A stretch of DNA of 64,000 bases from Ischnura elegans (lineage: Eukaryota; Arthropoda; Insecta; Odonata; Coenagrionidae). The notes under the pieces are model-generated. The model was not told where the DNA came from and searched no databases. It was given only the letters and a program-made list of their open reading frames with translations. Shown piece by piece: positions 43,708-54,638 of the stretch. The translations under genes and the position numbers were made by a program. The DNA lies in the NCBI RefSeq assembly GCF_921293095.1, contig NW_025791658.1:8308001-8372000 (forward strand). The letters run 5' to 3'. Position 1 is the stretch's first letter; each line of letters opens with the position of its first letter.

Positions 43708-44293
43708 CAGTGGAACCTCGTTGAAGCGAGTACGGGCTATAGCGACACCCCCACTATTACGAGAGGTAGCCGATGCACCGTCAATTGACCCTATAACAAG
43801 CGTGTTAAAAAATTCGTTTATACGAGACCCTTTCGGTGTTGGCTCTCGCCATAGCGAGGGTTTCACCGCCGGAAGACTTTCATCAAGACTCCTTAACCTC
43901 TGTAATTGCTAGCGATCTGTTATAAATGAAGTTAATGGAGTGCTCAGTCTCAAATTTAGTATGTGGTAAACTCTCGTTCGATAAATATAATGATTGACGA
44001 AACAATGCTTTGCATGATTTTTATTCAGTGCGGCGCTTATAAATTGTTTGAATAGTTAGTCGTTGTTTGAATAAGGAAATTTAGTGATGCAAAAAAACAT
44101 CGCCTTTCGTCTGGATTTATGCTTACGTTTATGGGATAGATGTTTATCTGTCGCCGCACCACTCCTGTTCCTGTATATCTGTTCACAACAGGTATATAGG
44201 CTATTATTTGCTCCAACTCCGGTAAAGTGACAATTCGCTATAGCGAGTGTTTATAAGTGCACCGTGGGGTGTCGTTATATCGAGGTTGCACTG
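43708..44293. mobile_element. TA-flanked pogo-type MITE (CAGTGGAACCTCG ends)
   Basis: This 586-bp element has CAGTGGAACCTCGTTGAAGC and TATCGAGGTTGCACTG termini and TA on both sides. Its right half also occurs at 21102-21439. No transposase is present. Confidence 0.85.
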
Positions 44294-44299
44294 TATTTC

Positions 44300-45487
44300 A
44301 TAACTTGTGTAATGTCACTCAGTTGGTATCTTTAATAATAAATAGGAAATTTGAAATATGTGTGCTTCCTCTATCTCACCCATTGACCAATCATGGATCG
44401 GCCAATGATATTTCGTCTCCTCATTTCGAAAGTTTTGATCGTTAGGAAAACATCTACTTACTGTGGACCGGATAGATCTTGTGTTCTCGCGATGTACGGT
44501 TTCAGGCGTTGTTTGTATATAGTTGTTGATTCTATTTTAACTTAATTCTCTCTACATCAAGTTTTCAAGCCTGCGTGTGGTGTGTGAAGTGGTTGACAAC
44601 GTTAAATTTTCGAAAAAGTCACGTATATTCAGCCCATTAACGCTTATATGGTGATCTTGATTTTGCTTACGAATTTGTGTTTTTCAACAATCTCATATTC
44701 TGTGCTGTGAAGTGGCCACTGGTAAAGAAATTCTCTTTGTGGTGTTCTTATTCCGTAATTTGTGATGACACTGAGGAATTATAGTTCGCTGTGTGTGTGG
44801 GTACGAGGCGTACACAAGTGAGGCATGGAGAGATTCTTGTCAGGCTTTCGCCATCCTGTGTATAGTGTTTATTTATATACTAATTCAATTCATTGTATTT
44901 GGCAGGTGAGTGACTTTTTATGTGAACTTTTATGAAATAAGTGGGTATTTGCTTTGCACATGCTGTGATTTTATTTAAATGATATCCCGCATAGTATCCC
45001 TACCGCATGCAACACGCAAAGCAAGAATAAAAGTGGAATAGGGACTGGAGGGGAGGGGGTACGGTAGGGGAGGGTGCTAGTTTACGGAAAACGCCCGCAG
45101 AATGCGCTGCAGTGGCCCCAGCCGCGTCATCCGCTACGCTACGCTGCCTACACTTTTTAACATTGTGTGTCACATCTGTGATTTGCCACTCATATTTTCT
45201 CTCTCTTTTTTTTTAATCAATTCGTCATCTTCCTATCTATTTTTAAGTACCCAACACAATCATTTGCTTTCAGTCCGTCACGAATTCCCTTCATTCAAGC
45301 AGAACCGGTTGACTATAGTTATTAGATCTCCTAGTAAAATTAGACACTGTAATATTTCCATTGGGTGTTATTGTAACTCATTGAAATAAACTGCAGTAGG
45401 CGTACTGTGGTGTCTAGTGTTACTATCATTAAGAACTTCCACTTTATCGTGCCGCACATCAAACGAAAATGTTGACTTCCATATAAA
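44300..45487. other. anonymous sequence
   Basis: No exon or element is supported. The open frame 45102-45389 has no recognisable feature. Confidence 0.45.
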
Positions 45488-45960
45488 CCCTTAGCCAAAA
45501 AACTGTTGGATTTTAACAGTTACTGTTGGGTTTTATCAGTTACTGTTGGATTTTAACAGTTACTGTTGGATTTTAACTGTAAATGTTGGATCTGCAACAG
45601 TTACTGATGGATTTTAACAATTCCTGTTGGGTTTCATCCGTTACTGTTGGGTTTCATCAGTTACTGTTGAATTTTCTACAGCTACTGTTGGATTTTCAAC
45701 AGTCACTGTTGGATCTTCTACAGTTACTGTTGGATTTCAACAATTCCTGTGGGTTTCATCAGTTACTGTTGGATTTTAACAGTTACTGTTGGATTTCAAC
45801 AGTTACTGTTGGATCTTCTACAGTTACTGTTGGATTTCAACAATTCCTGTTGGGTTTCATCAGTTACTGTTGAATTTTATAAGTTACTGTTGGATTCAAC
45901 AGTTGTCCTATTAACTGTTGAAATTTTCAACAGTTTTTTTTAACAGTTTTTCGCTAAGGG
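45488..45960. mobile_element. TIR element built of 20-bp minisatellite, copy 2 (complete)
   Basis: This 473-bp element starts CCCTTAGCCAAAAAACTGTT and ends AACAGTTTTTCGCTAAGGG, which are inverted repeats. Between them are ~20 heterogeneous units based on ACAGTTACTGTTGGATTT. No target duplication is evident. Confidence 0.88.
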
Positions 45961-46102
45961 GCAATCTGGAAAATTATATATTTTTTAACTTTTAAGTTCC
46001 TGTCATTACTCTGTGGTACTTACGTAAACCTGCATAAACTGAAAAACACCGTGTAGTCCATATTTTGGTAATTTTCTTACCAGGGTCCTCTTGTCGTAAT
46101 TA

Positions 46103-46532
46103 CAGTAAAACCACTTCTCTTAACTCAACAGTCACTTCAAATGATTCGGACAGTTGGATACGTTTTTCCTTATTTACTGTTAGATATGCTTTCATATGGA
46201 ACAAAATGGCCACAACTAATGATTAATAAGAAAATTACAGCATAATTCAGGTGAATAAGAAAAAAAATTTGAGCGCAACATTTATTGTCATTCCATGTAC
46301 GTAATTGTGGCTGCATTAATGGTCCCTAGTTGTCTCGGTATGATTTGCAGAGGTAGTTAAGCCGTCTCGGGGGTGTCTCCTTGGTATGACAAGTGGATGT
46401 TTTACGAGATAAAGAGGTTCACTACAAAGAGTTTTGCATATAAATTTACATGTAAATCTGACGGGACCTTAGGGGTGGTATGAAATATGGAGGTTTATGA
46501 TGTGAAGAGGTTCACTACATAGAGGTTTTACG
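46103..46532. mobile_element. pogo-like MITE family C, complete short copy
   Basis: This 430-bp copy starts CAGTAAAACCACTTC after TA and ends with TAGAGGTTTTACGG, the inverse terminus. It gives the internal order of the family right half (CCGTCTCGGGGGTGTCTCCT, then GAGGTTCACTACA). Confidence 0.8.
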
Positions 46533-46539
46533 GGTCAAC

Positions 46540-47320
46540 CCGTCAGCTCCCAAACTTTTTCTTAATTTCACACATATTCCACTTTAAAAACATATGATAC
46601 ATATGAGCTCAACACAGTGAACACAATGGGGAATTTTCACATTTTTTAAAAACTCTGTCAAAATGTCGTAAACCTCTAGGAAATAATATCTACCGGGGGA
46701 AATTTCATTACTAGAGGTAGTTTTCGAGATATTAAATGTCAAAATGGAGGAGTAGGGGGTGCGAGCGAAAGTAGTGTGTCCAAGAGGTGTGACGTCATTT
46801 CTCCCCAAACAGAGTTGCTAACGTCCGAGGCGTGGAGTTAGGAGATTGTTGCGGTATGCTTATGCCAGGAAGAAGTTGTTTTTACCTACGTGAAGTGCTT
46901 TTATATCGAATTATAAATATTACGTGGTGCCTATTTGTTCAAACACATCACAAAATTCCTTATTAGATATACTTGTAGTTATATTAGATTATATTCGCCG
47001 TCATGAATAATGAAGCGAGAATAATGTAGTGGGTTAAGGCGATGAAGAGGAAGAACGATCTGTAGACGAAAACGACGGAATTTGTTTGAAAGATCACTTT
47101 AGTAATTACAACAGAATTATGTTGAAAAATGACTGGAGCGTGTGGTGCGGAGGACATTCAGATGCCCTGTTCGCGCAGTACCCGCCGATCGCTTGTATGG
47201 TGTTTTTGCTGAGCTATCAAAGGTTGAAAAAAAAACGGCCGTCGTAGTATCCGATGGCTTATAATTATTGTATTTTTTGAATTTATCAATGATTAATCAT
47301 GATAAGAATACGTAAAGGGT
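46540..47320. other. anonymous sequence
   Basis: I see no gene. The open frame 46584-46808 (minus) is unrecognised. Confidence 0.4.
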
Positions 47321-47333
47321 ACATACAGTAGGC

Positions 47334-47643
47334 CAAGGGCCCAGCTAGGAATTAAGGCCAAGAGGGTATTCAGGTGCAATTAATACTGGGAAGCCTGGGG
47401 GTATGGCTTACACGCCAGAGTGGGAGCGCGAGATGCAGGGGCCCTCCGCCAGAAAATATTTCCGATAAAAGGTTTAAAATGGTGAGTTTTTACGGCCTTC
47501 CGAGGGATATTTTATTAATCCTTACTCTATTCTACAAGTAATATTAATCCAATTATGCAAAATAGATTAGACTTAAAAATATCTCTGAGCTCTGGGGAGG
47601 GGGGGGGCGCGTTAGCCCCCAAACCCCCCTCGCTCCGCCACTG
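47334..47643. mobile_element. hAT-type MITE with 8-bp target duplication
   Basis: The exact 8-bp repeat CAGTAGGC (47326-47333 and 47644-47651) flanks a 310-bp element. Its ends (CAAGGGCCCAGCTAGG / CTCGCTCCGCCACTG) are imperfect inverted repeats. An 8-bp duplication and CA...TG ends are the hAT pattern. Confidence 0.8.
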
Positions 47644-48199
47644 CAGTAGGCTACCTTGCCCCTCTCCGAAATCAATTTATTAACATGCGTAGTATTCCTA
47701 CCTGAACTCCCTCAAAACCATATCTGCTACCTAGGAGCGTAAAATGTGTAAGAAACTCACTGATATATGACCACTACTTTCTCCAATAAACTGACTTTGT
47801 GCCACAGGAGGAAATACAATATGAGGAAGTGGTGGAAAGTCGAGGTCAAGAAAAGCACTGCCAATTGAAGCAAAAATCAAAAACTGTTGGTATTCAGAAA
47901 AAAAACCTGTTTCTGCTAATGCTGCTTATTCACCTATGCGGTTCTTCCGCCTGTAAAAGCTATATGGTATTGCAGCTAGTGAAATTAGCAGTTCAACTAC
48001 TGAAGAAGAGTGTGATAAGTGATTCCTAGTTTGGCGGCAGCAGCAGCAGCTCTGACATGGAATCAGACAGGGAGATATATAGTCAAAGGGCCAAGTATAC
48101 TTTGTTTTTGTTGGAAAAATGCCAGTGTTGTATTCAAGGATAGCCAGTGAAAATTATTGCATTGTCAATTTGCTATCACGAAAGGCTGGGTTACTTATC

Positions 48200-49200
48200 A
48201 TGGTTATGACAACGAAAATTAGACTGAACGAATCCTTCAATATTTTAGCCCAGTAGATCTCAATGTCTCGCCCTCGACAGCGGCACAATATTTCTCTGCT
48301 TCCATTATTCCAGTGTGTAGTTTTTTTAAAAATCTAGTTTTTTGGTTTGACAAAAATAAGATGTTGCTTAATATGCCAATTCCCTTTCTTGCTCGCTATT
48401 CGCATGTAATATCAATCATTGATTGTTTAGAAATAGAAATTGAAAAGCAAAGTAACCTAAATTGGCAAAGTTTAACCTGAATAGGAGTATAAAAAATAAA
48501 TCAGTCCTCACTGCAGTGAGTGACATACAACGCATTTTCTCTTTTATAGATCAGTTTTTTTTACTGCGATAAGTATATCAAACTGCGCTTAGTTTATTAC
48601 GCTGCAAAAGGTATAATGCTAAAATTAACCGAAAAAAAAGTGAATTGCTAAGGTAACTCTAAAACAGTTTCTTTTACAGCAATCAGTGCATTATACTGCT
48701 GATAGTACAGAAAATAGAAATAATGTTCTTCTAAGGCAATTATTTCAAAGGAATCAGCTTTTAACATTACTGTAAAATTAATAGAATGTTACAGCTCAAA
48801 TATTTTTATCTAAACTCAATCAAAAAAATCATATGATATTTCTTCAGAAAATTTCATTTCGAGGGGTAATGGTGGCCGAGCAATAGATAGTTTTGCTCTT
48901 CGACTGAATTTCTTGAGCAAATTCCAAAAGGCTGTGGGGTAGTGGCAGATCGCGGCTTCAAACAAACTGCTCACTCATTTAGCGGTAAAATTTGAGAGTT
49001 AATTAGACCATCAAGTGTTTCCAAGAATGTAAAGATCTCTAAAGATGACGTAAAGCTAACTAAGCAAATAGAAAGCTTCAGGATATGTTGAGAGAATAAT
49101 AAGAAAGGTAAGAGAATATTGTGAGAATAGCTTGTCCTTCACTCCTGCATTAATAACCATTTGGTGCAAAAACAGGATTACAGGATAGCTTTAAAAGACA
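48200..49200 (+). pseudogene. ISL2EU/Harbinger-superfamily DDE_4 transposase relic
   Basis: In broken plus-strand frames there is PFLARYSHVISIIDCLEIEI followed by EKQSNLNWQSLT, matching the 'IIDCTEI-I-KP-NL--Q--TWS' block of DDE_4 transposases with its first Asp. About 400 bp later comes GGRAIDSFAL and VADRGFK, matching the second Asp block, then a KLTKQIESFR segment. There are multiple stops and shifts, so the gene is dead. Confidence 0.7.
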
Positions 49201-50600
49201 TACAATTCTACCGTAACGATATTCGGGTTCTGCCACAATGATGGGGAAAATTTGAAGGTAGCGTCGGAAAATACTTTGAATGATTCATTTAACACCATTT
49301 TTTCAAAATAAAGTTGCAATTTTCATTTCAAAAACAGCGAAATTACCTTAAATATGTGCACAGAAAGCATTTGACAACATAAGGAATCAAAAAGCTTACA
49401 TACTGAAAGCAAAAAATCATAACTCATATCATATAAACTACATTAGCAGTAACTAGATGCAGCAATATTTCATGCAGAAATTTTGAACAAAGGCCAAGTA
49501 GTTACTTCTGTATTCGTAAAACCTGGCCCATTAATGACAAAAAAAACTAGAAAAACTTACTGCGAAGACTTCACTTCTCTAAATTATGCAGCCAAAAAGA
49601 CCTGGTTACTTTTAAAATATAAAGCCATCATTATGGAATCCACCTTTGGGAGATTATCGCAACAGCTTACACGAAACCGTCATCCATTTCGCAAATATTC
49701 GATATATTCCTTTTCTACGAATATAGAAAATGGATGAAAACTATTTTACGTGACTAAATAACATCATAATAAGTCTCAGAGAAAACGCGAATTTAAAAAA
49801 TACCGAGATATTCACTTACTCAACGAGTGCTTCATTGTAGCTTCTGCGGCCTTGCATGCAAAACGATAACGACGTAGGGAGAAATGACGTCACCAACAAT
49901 CAGAGCTGACTTCGTAGGTTTTTATACGTATACAGTATACGTGTATCTTCTACTGTATACGCATGTTATACACTACGTATACGTATATTTAATGTATACA
50001 GTAGCATGTGTGCTGTCTGGGACAAGTTTGTCGCAAAAGGCAATTTTCTGCAGCAGCAATACTGTAACATGGAGACGTCAAAACCTGCTGGCTGAGCATA
50101 TAGAATAATTGGTTTTTCCGCTTGAGAATTTGAAAGGGCCAAATATTACATGATTCATAGACGTAGTATGTAATATTTATTATAGCTGTGAAAATTACTA
50201 TACTCAGGGCTCTCCCTTGTAGTTTGGATACATATATATGGTCGACATATTACTTTGGGTTAAATAATTTCAATTTTCCCTATGGAACAGTTGAAGACAC
50301 ATTAATTTTCATTCATCTCCTACTTCTGGCAATAACCATCAACGATCCTCATTATATTTTCCTTCTTACATTAAGCTAGACATTCATCATAGAAAATTGG
50401 AGTAAAATATATTGTAGAATGCACTGCTGTATTTTCTGGTTCAGAAATATTATACTCGACTCCATACTTGCGAGTAATTTTCAACTCGACTCGTGATCAA
50501 AAAGTGCTACTTGGAAATCCTTTTTATATTCCGAAGGAGCAAATGCAGAGTAGGGAGCCTGTGACATGTATATAGTCAAGATACAGTGATGCCTTTGGAA
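49200..50600. other. anonymous sequence with TATACGTATAC palindromes
   Basis: No gene is supported. Between 49.92 and 50.01 kb there are overlapping ACGTATACAGTATACGT-type palindromes. The 84-codon frame at 49483-49737 is unrecognised but may be a decayed transposon part. Confidence 0.4.
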
Positions 50601-50639
50601 AAGTACCCAAAGTCACCATAGCAAACACTGTTGAAGCTG

Positions 50640-51295
50640 AAGTGGAAGCTTATTTATCATAGATGAATGCACCACCAAATTCCTTCCCCGGGAAATACTG
50701 AAAGACCTGTATCTCCTACCCAAGGCTGAAAGTATTAGTGAAAAGGTTTATGGCCATACCACCATCCACTGTGTTCAGTGAAAGACATTTAGTTCTGCAG
50801 GAAAAATATGTGATGAAAAATGCAACAGGCTTTATCTTGACAGAGTGAAGATGCTTTGCTTTCTGAGCAAAAATTTAGTCTAAAAGGAGACTAAATTTGT
50901 GAGACATTATTGATAATGATAAGATATTATCGATAAAAGATAGATACTAAAGGAAATAATTTTATTTTAAATTTAAACATGAGTGTTAATATTCTAAAGT
51001 AATACCTATCATGTAACACCACTTTTCAGGTATTTTCTGTTTTGAAATTTAGCTATTATATTTTAATTACATAGTGATGATATGAAAGATGCTTTTGTTT
51101 GACTGACTCTTTCACAGAGTAATATTTTTTAAGTGGTTTTCTTGTTGCCTGGAATTAAGTGATATTTTTCTTGGAGCCTATGGCATCAGAATCGATGGAA
51201 TCGGTATCGGTAGAATCGGAATCGAAATGTCAGAATCGGAATCGGGATCGCAATCGATAAAATTTTGGAATCGACCCATCACTAATATTTGTATT
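50640..51295 (+). pseudogene. hAT transposase C-terminal relic and 3' end
   Basis: Plus-strand frames, with one shift, give LVKRFMAIPPSTVFSE followed by FSSAGKICDEKCNRLYLDRV and KMLCFLSKNLV with a stop. This is the hAT C-terminal dimerisation domain. Downstream, 51.18-51.28 kb is an array of GGAATCG words ending in TCGACCCATCACTA, a typical hAT-type 3' terminus. The catalytic domain is missing or unrecognisable. Confidence 0.75.
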
Positions 51296-51377
51296 TATTG
51301 TATATATATTTTTTTATATCCTGACGTGTCCTATATCCAGTGTACCCCTTGTACCTCTAGATCTCTGGACAAATAAA

Positions 51378-51407
<30 letters not shown>
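51296..51407 (+). repeat. CR1-type LINE 3' UTR tail with (ATT)n microsatellite
   Basis: CTCTGGACAAATAAACATT leads into a run of about ten ATT units. The same CTGGACAAAT.AA ending closes the LINE tail at ~51.94 kb. The run abuts a family C element. Confidence 0.75.
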
Positions 51408-51410
<3 letters not shown>

Positions 51411-52099
51411 ATCGTAATGGAGGGGCCCAAAATTTGGGCAATTTGATGTATGGAGGTTCACTATAGAGGGGTTTCAGTGATGGGCACCATTTTTTCATAT
51501 ACTTCGGAAATGACAAGCACTACTGTATTTTAAACCATTATATTTATGTTTTTAAACAAACATGCATGCATTAGTCCATCCACATAACCCTCCACAGACG
51601 AAAACTTTCCTACACAAGCCCCATAGCTATAGGCTCAAAAATATATAATTCACTCCCCCCCAAACTTAGGAGCATCTCCTCAATGAACAGATTTAAAGCT
51701 GACCTAAAAAGATATCTTGTAAACAAATCTTACTACAGCCTCCAAGAGTTCTATATTGATCCCTAAAAATATGTATAAATGTATGTGAATGTCACTTATT
51801 GTTATATTGTGTTCAATTGTTTAGTGTTACATCTACTGTTTAGTATGTTACATTTTTTTGATTCATTTAACTTTCATGACGTGCCCTATATCTATGTTCT
51901 GTGGCTCACTGTAATATATGATCTTCTGGACAAATGAAATTAATAAATTAAGAAATAAATCAATAATAATATATTTTTTATTTAATAATAACACAAAGCC
52001 AGTGCTACCGTGATTTTTACCATGATTCGAGAGAAAACGATGTGATTTCTTATAATTCAAATTCAATGTAAAGAGGTTCACTGCGTAGAGGTTTTACTG
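51408..52099. mobile_element. pogo-like MITE family C, copy split by a LINE tail
   Basis: The family sequence runs from ACATCGTAATGGAGG (terminus lost to the ATT run) to GCATGCATTAGT. It is interrupted at ~51.575 kb and resumes at ~51.99 kb, ending TAGAGGTTTTACTG before TA. Confidence 0.75.
51575..51985 (+). pseudogene. CR1/Jockey-type LINE 3' fragment nested in family C MITE
   Basis: The plus frame encodes IYNSLPPKLRSISSMNRF, then KADLKRYLVNKSYY and SLQEFYIDP with a stop. A ~190-bp 3' untranslated tail ending in CTGGACAAATGAAATTAAT follows. Confidence 0.8.
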
Positions 52100-52228
52100 T
52101 ATTATACATTATAAAAAAAAACAGTCAATTATACTTATACATGACAGGATCAATGTATCTTGTCAATGTGACAAAAAAGTCCCATGCCGCGGTTTCAGTG
52201 GGGTTGGAAAGTTCAGCGGTTCTGGTGT

Positions 52229-53008
52229 TAATTCAACAGTCACTTAAAATGATTAGGATAGTTGGATACCTTTTCACTTATTTACTGTTAGGTATGCTCT
52301 CATATGGAACAAAATGGCCATATCTAACGTTTAACGTGAAAATCACAGCATATTAAAGGTGCATAAGAAAAAAATGTGGTGCTACCGAAGAATGATGAAG
52401 ATAAAATGGATTGACAGTGTGAGTAACCAGGAAGTGCTAAGGAGAGTGGGAGAAAAGAGAAGCCTCCTAAAAACATTAAGCAGAAGAAGGGACAACTTAG
52501 TTGGCCACATTTTGAGGCACGATGGTCTGATGAAGACAATCGTTGAAGGACAAGTGGAAGGGAAAAAGGGCAAGGGACGGCCCCGAATGAGTTATATAGG
52601 GCAGGTTATAAAGGATGTAAAAGAGAATAAATATGTAGCTATGAAGAGATTAGCGGACAGGAGAGAGAAATGGAGAGCTGCGTCAAACCAATCTTAGGAT
52701 TGTTGACTAATGATGATGATGAAGAAAAAAAAATAAGCGTGAAACATTTATTGCTCAAAATGTCATTCTATGTACATATTCACAGCTGCATTAATGGTAT
52801 CTATTTGTCTCAGTACAATTTGCGGAGGTAGTGTGGCCGTCTCGGGGGTATCTCCTTGGTATGATAAGTAGAGGTTTTACGAGATAAAGAGGTTCACTAT
52901 AGAGAGGTTTGCCTATGAATTTACACTTAAATCTGACGGACCAATAGGGGTGGCATGAAGCATGGAGGTTTATGACGTGAAGAGGTTCACTACATAGAGG
53001 TTTTACTG
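52229..53008. mobile_element. pogo-like MITE family C, copy split by an RTE fragment
   Basis: It is homologous to 46.13-46.53 kb on both sides of an RTE insertion. It ends TAGAGGTTTTACTG before TA. The left terminus is missing. Confidence 0.8.
52374..52735 (+). pseudogene. RTE/BovB LINE, 3' fragment
   Basis: The plus frame encodes MWCYRRMMKIKWIDSVSN followed by VGHILRHDGL and EGKKGKGRPRMSYIGQV. This is the C-terminal tail of BovB/RTE proteins and corresponds to residues near the end of the RT frame of the 4.4-kb element, from a different subfamily. It ends in a TGATGATGATG run, the typical RTE 3' tail. It is 5'-truncated and inserted in a family C MITE. Confidence 0.88.
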
Positions 53009-53019
53009 TATTTTCTATC

Positions 53020-53690
53020 GCTAGCTACAACTTTTTCCCATATTTCTGGCAGAGCATGAATACCATTACGGGAAAAGTTGTTCATCTTGCGAGACTCCCA
53101 ACCAATCAAGCCATTTTTTGAGTTCTTCATGTTAGCGAAATTGCTGATCAGCCTGTCCATGTGCCTTTTAAACCAAACAAGTGATAATCTGACAGCGCAA
53201 TTTCTGATGAATATAGTGGGTGGGTTACGACTGCCCATTTGAGTGTTTCCCGGTAGCTTTTAAAGGGTTTGACAACATGAGATCGGGCGTTTTTATGGTG
53301 TAGAATCACTTAGCCGTGCCTCTGCTCCTATTGTGGCCATTTTTCACACGGTACTCAGCTAAATCGCATCAACTGGAGTCCATACCATTCTCCAGTAATG
53401 GTTTTGTTTGGTTTTGACAGTTCACAGTAAATAATACCAACCTGATCCTGCTAAACACAGAGCATAACCTTCACAGGGTGAATATCGGCCAAACGGACAA
53501 CATAGAGCGATGACCACACAGTCCTGAAGACTTTCTTCTCTTTCAACGCGTTGCGTATCGGGGTATTTAAATTCCTAGGATCCTCAATTCTGGGAAACAT
53601 GTGCCTATTAGGGCGTAATGCCTTTGGTTTAAACATGGTTAAAAAGCTAATGTTTAGAATATAACTATATCCAATCAAACCTTAAGATGC
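53020..53690 (-). pseudogene. mariner transposase relic
   Basis: Minus-strand frames give HPVKVMLCV, GIIYCELSKPNKTITGEWYG, VILHHKNARSHV, ALSDYHLFG and GIHALPEIWEKVVAS in the order of a mariner transposase. The 'HHDNARPH' block has Lys in place of the catalytic Asp, and there are several stops and shifts, so it is inactive. Confidence 0.8.
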
Positions 53691-53699
53691 ATCAATTCA

Positions 53700-54560
53700 T
53701 TATGAATAATGAACAACAACTGAAAACGTACTAACGAATATGTAAAGTAAGCTTTAAAATTGTTTAGGTTGATGTGCCTAAAAGACGAGAATCTTCATCT
53801 TCCGTCCGGAACGTTCGGGAAAAAAATGACAAGAATTCTCGCCATCCGTATACGCAACATTTTAAGTTTCTGCAATAAATCCATTATTCGTCACTAGTCA
53901 TGATGCGATGAAGAAAAGCTTTCTTTTTTTCTTGAAGATGGAGCTGTTTTTCATAGTTGTGTGTCACTCGCCATCTCGTGTCAGCTCAGTTTCGTTCTCG
54001 GGGTAATGGAAGAAACGCAGAGTCACGTTCGAGTGATGGGTCCAGTATCTGAAACTCCTAACACGTTGCAACCTCTCGCAAGGGACCCATCCTCGTGCAT
54101 GACTCTGACACCTTACGCCGATTAACAACTTGCCACTTGCTCTCTCGTGGGAATTGGTCTCCGCATATTTCTCCAACACTTTATGCCGTAACACGTTGCA
54201 GTATCTTGGCGTGGGAAGACGTATGAAATGCATTATCATGAGGCCTTTCCCGGCCAATAGGAAGACGCCGAGGGGGTCACGAGACGGATGCGACACGGGA
54301 GGAAGCCTCTTGGAGGGAATGGACACGAGGAGTCTTACGCTGTATCTCGGAGGGGGAGTTTGTACCTGTGCTAGTGACAATTAAACGTGTGGAACCAGAC
54401 TTGTCATCTCATTCTGTCTTCTACGAACCTGGCCCTTCCTATAAGCTTAGTGCTTACATAGTTGACAAAACGTCACTCAACGCCCCTTGCCTTCAAATCA
54501 TAAGAAACTCAAGTTACTTTTGAATCATTCCTATCACATGCAAGCGCTTGGAAATACTCA
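53700..54560. other. anonymous sequence
   Basis: Open frames on both strands at 53964-54384 overlap and have no identifiable domain. No element ends are seen. Confidence 0.4.
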
Positions 54561-54564
54561 TACA

Positions 54565-54570
54565 TTTATT
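54565..54570 (-). promoter_or_regulatory. poly(A) signal of NDUFB9
   Basis: AATAAA lies on the minus strand about 70 bp after the NDUFB9 stop. No oligo(A) tract follows, so there is no direct mark of a processed retrocopy. Confidence 0.5.
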
Positions 54571-54638
54571 AATTGAATATTCCTACAATACCTTTCAAAC
54601 CATTGCCATTACAAAGACAATAAACATGTTCTAAAATA

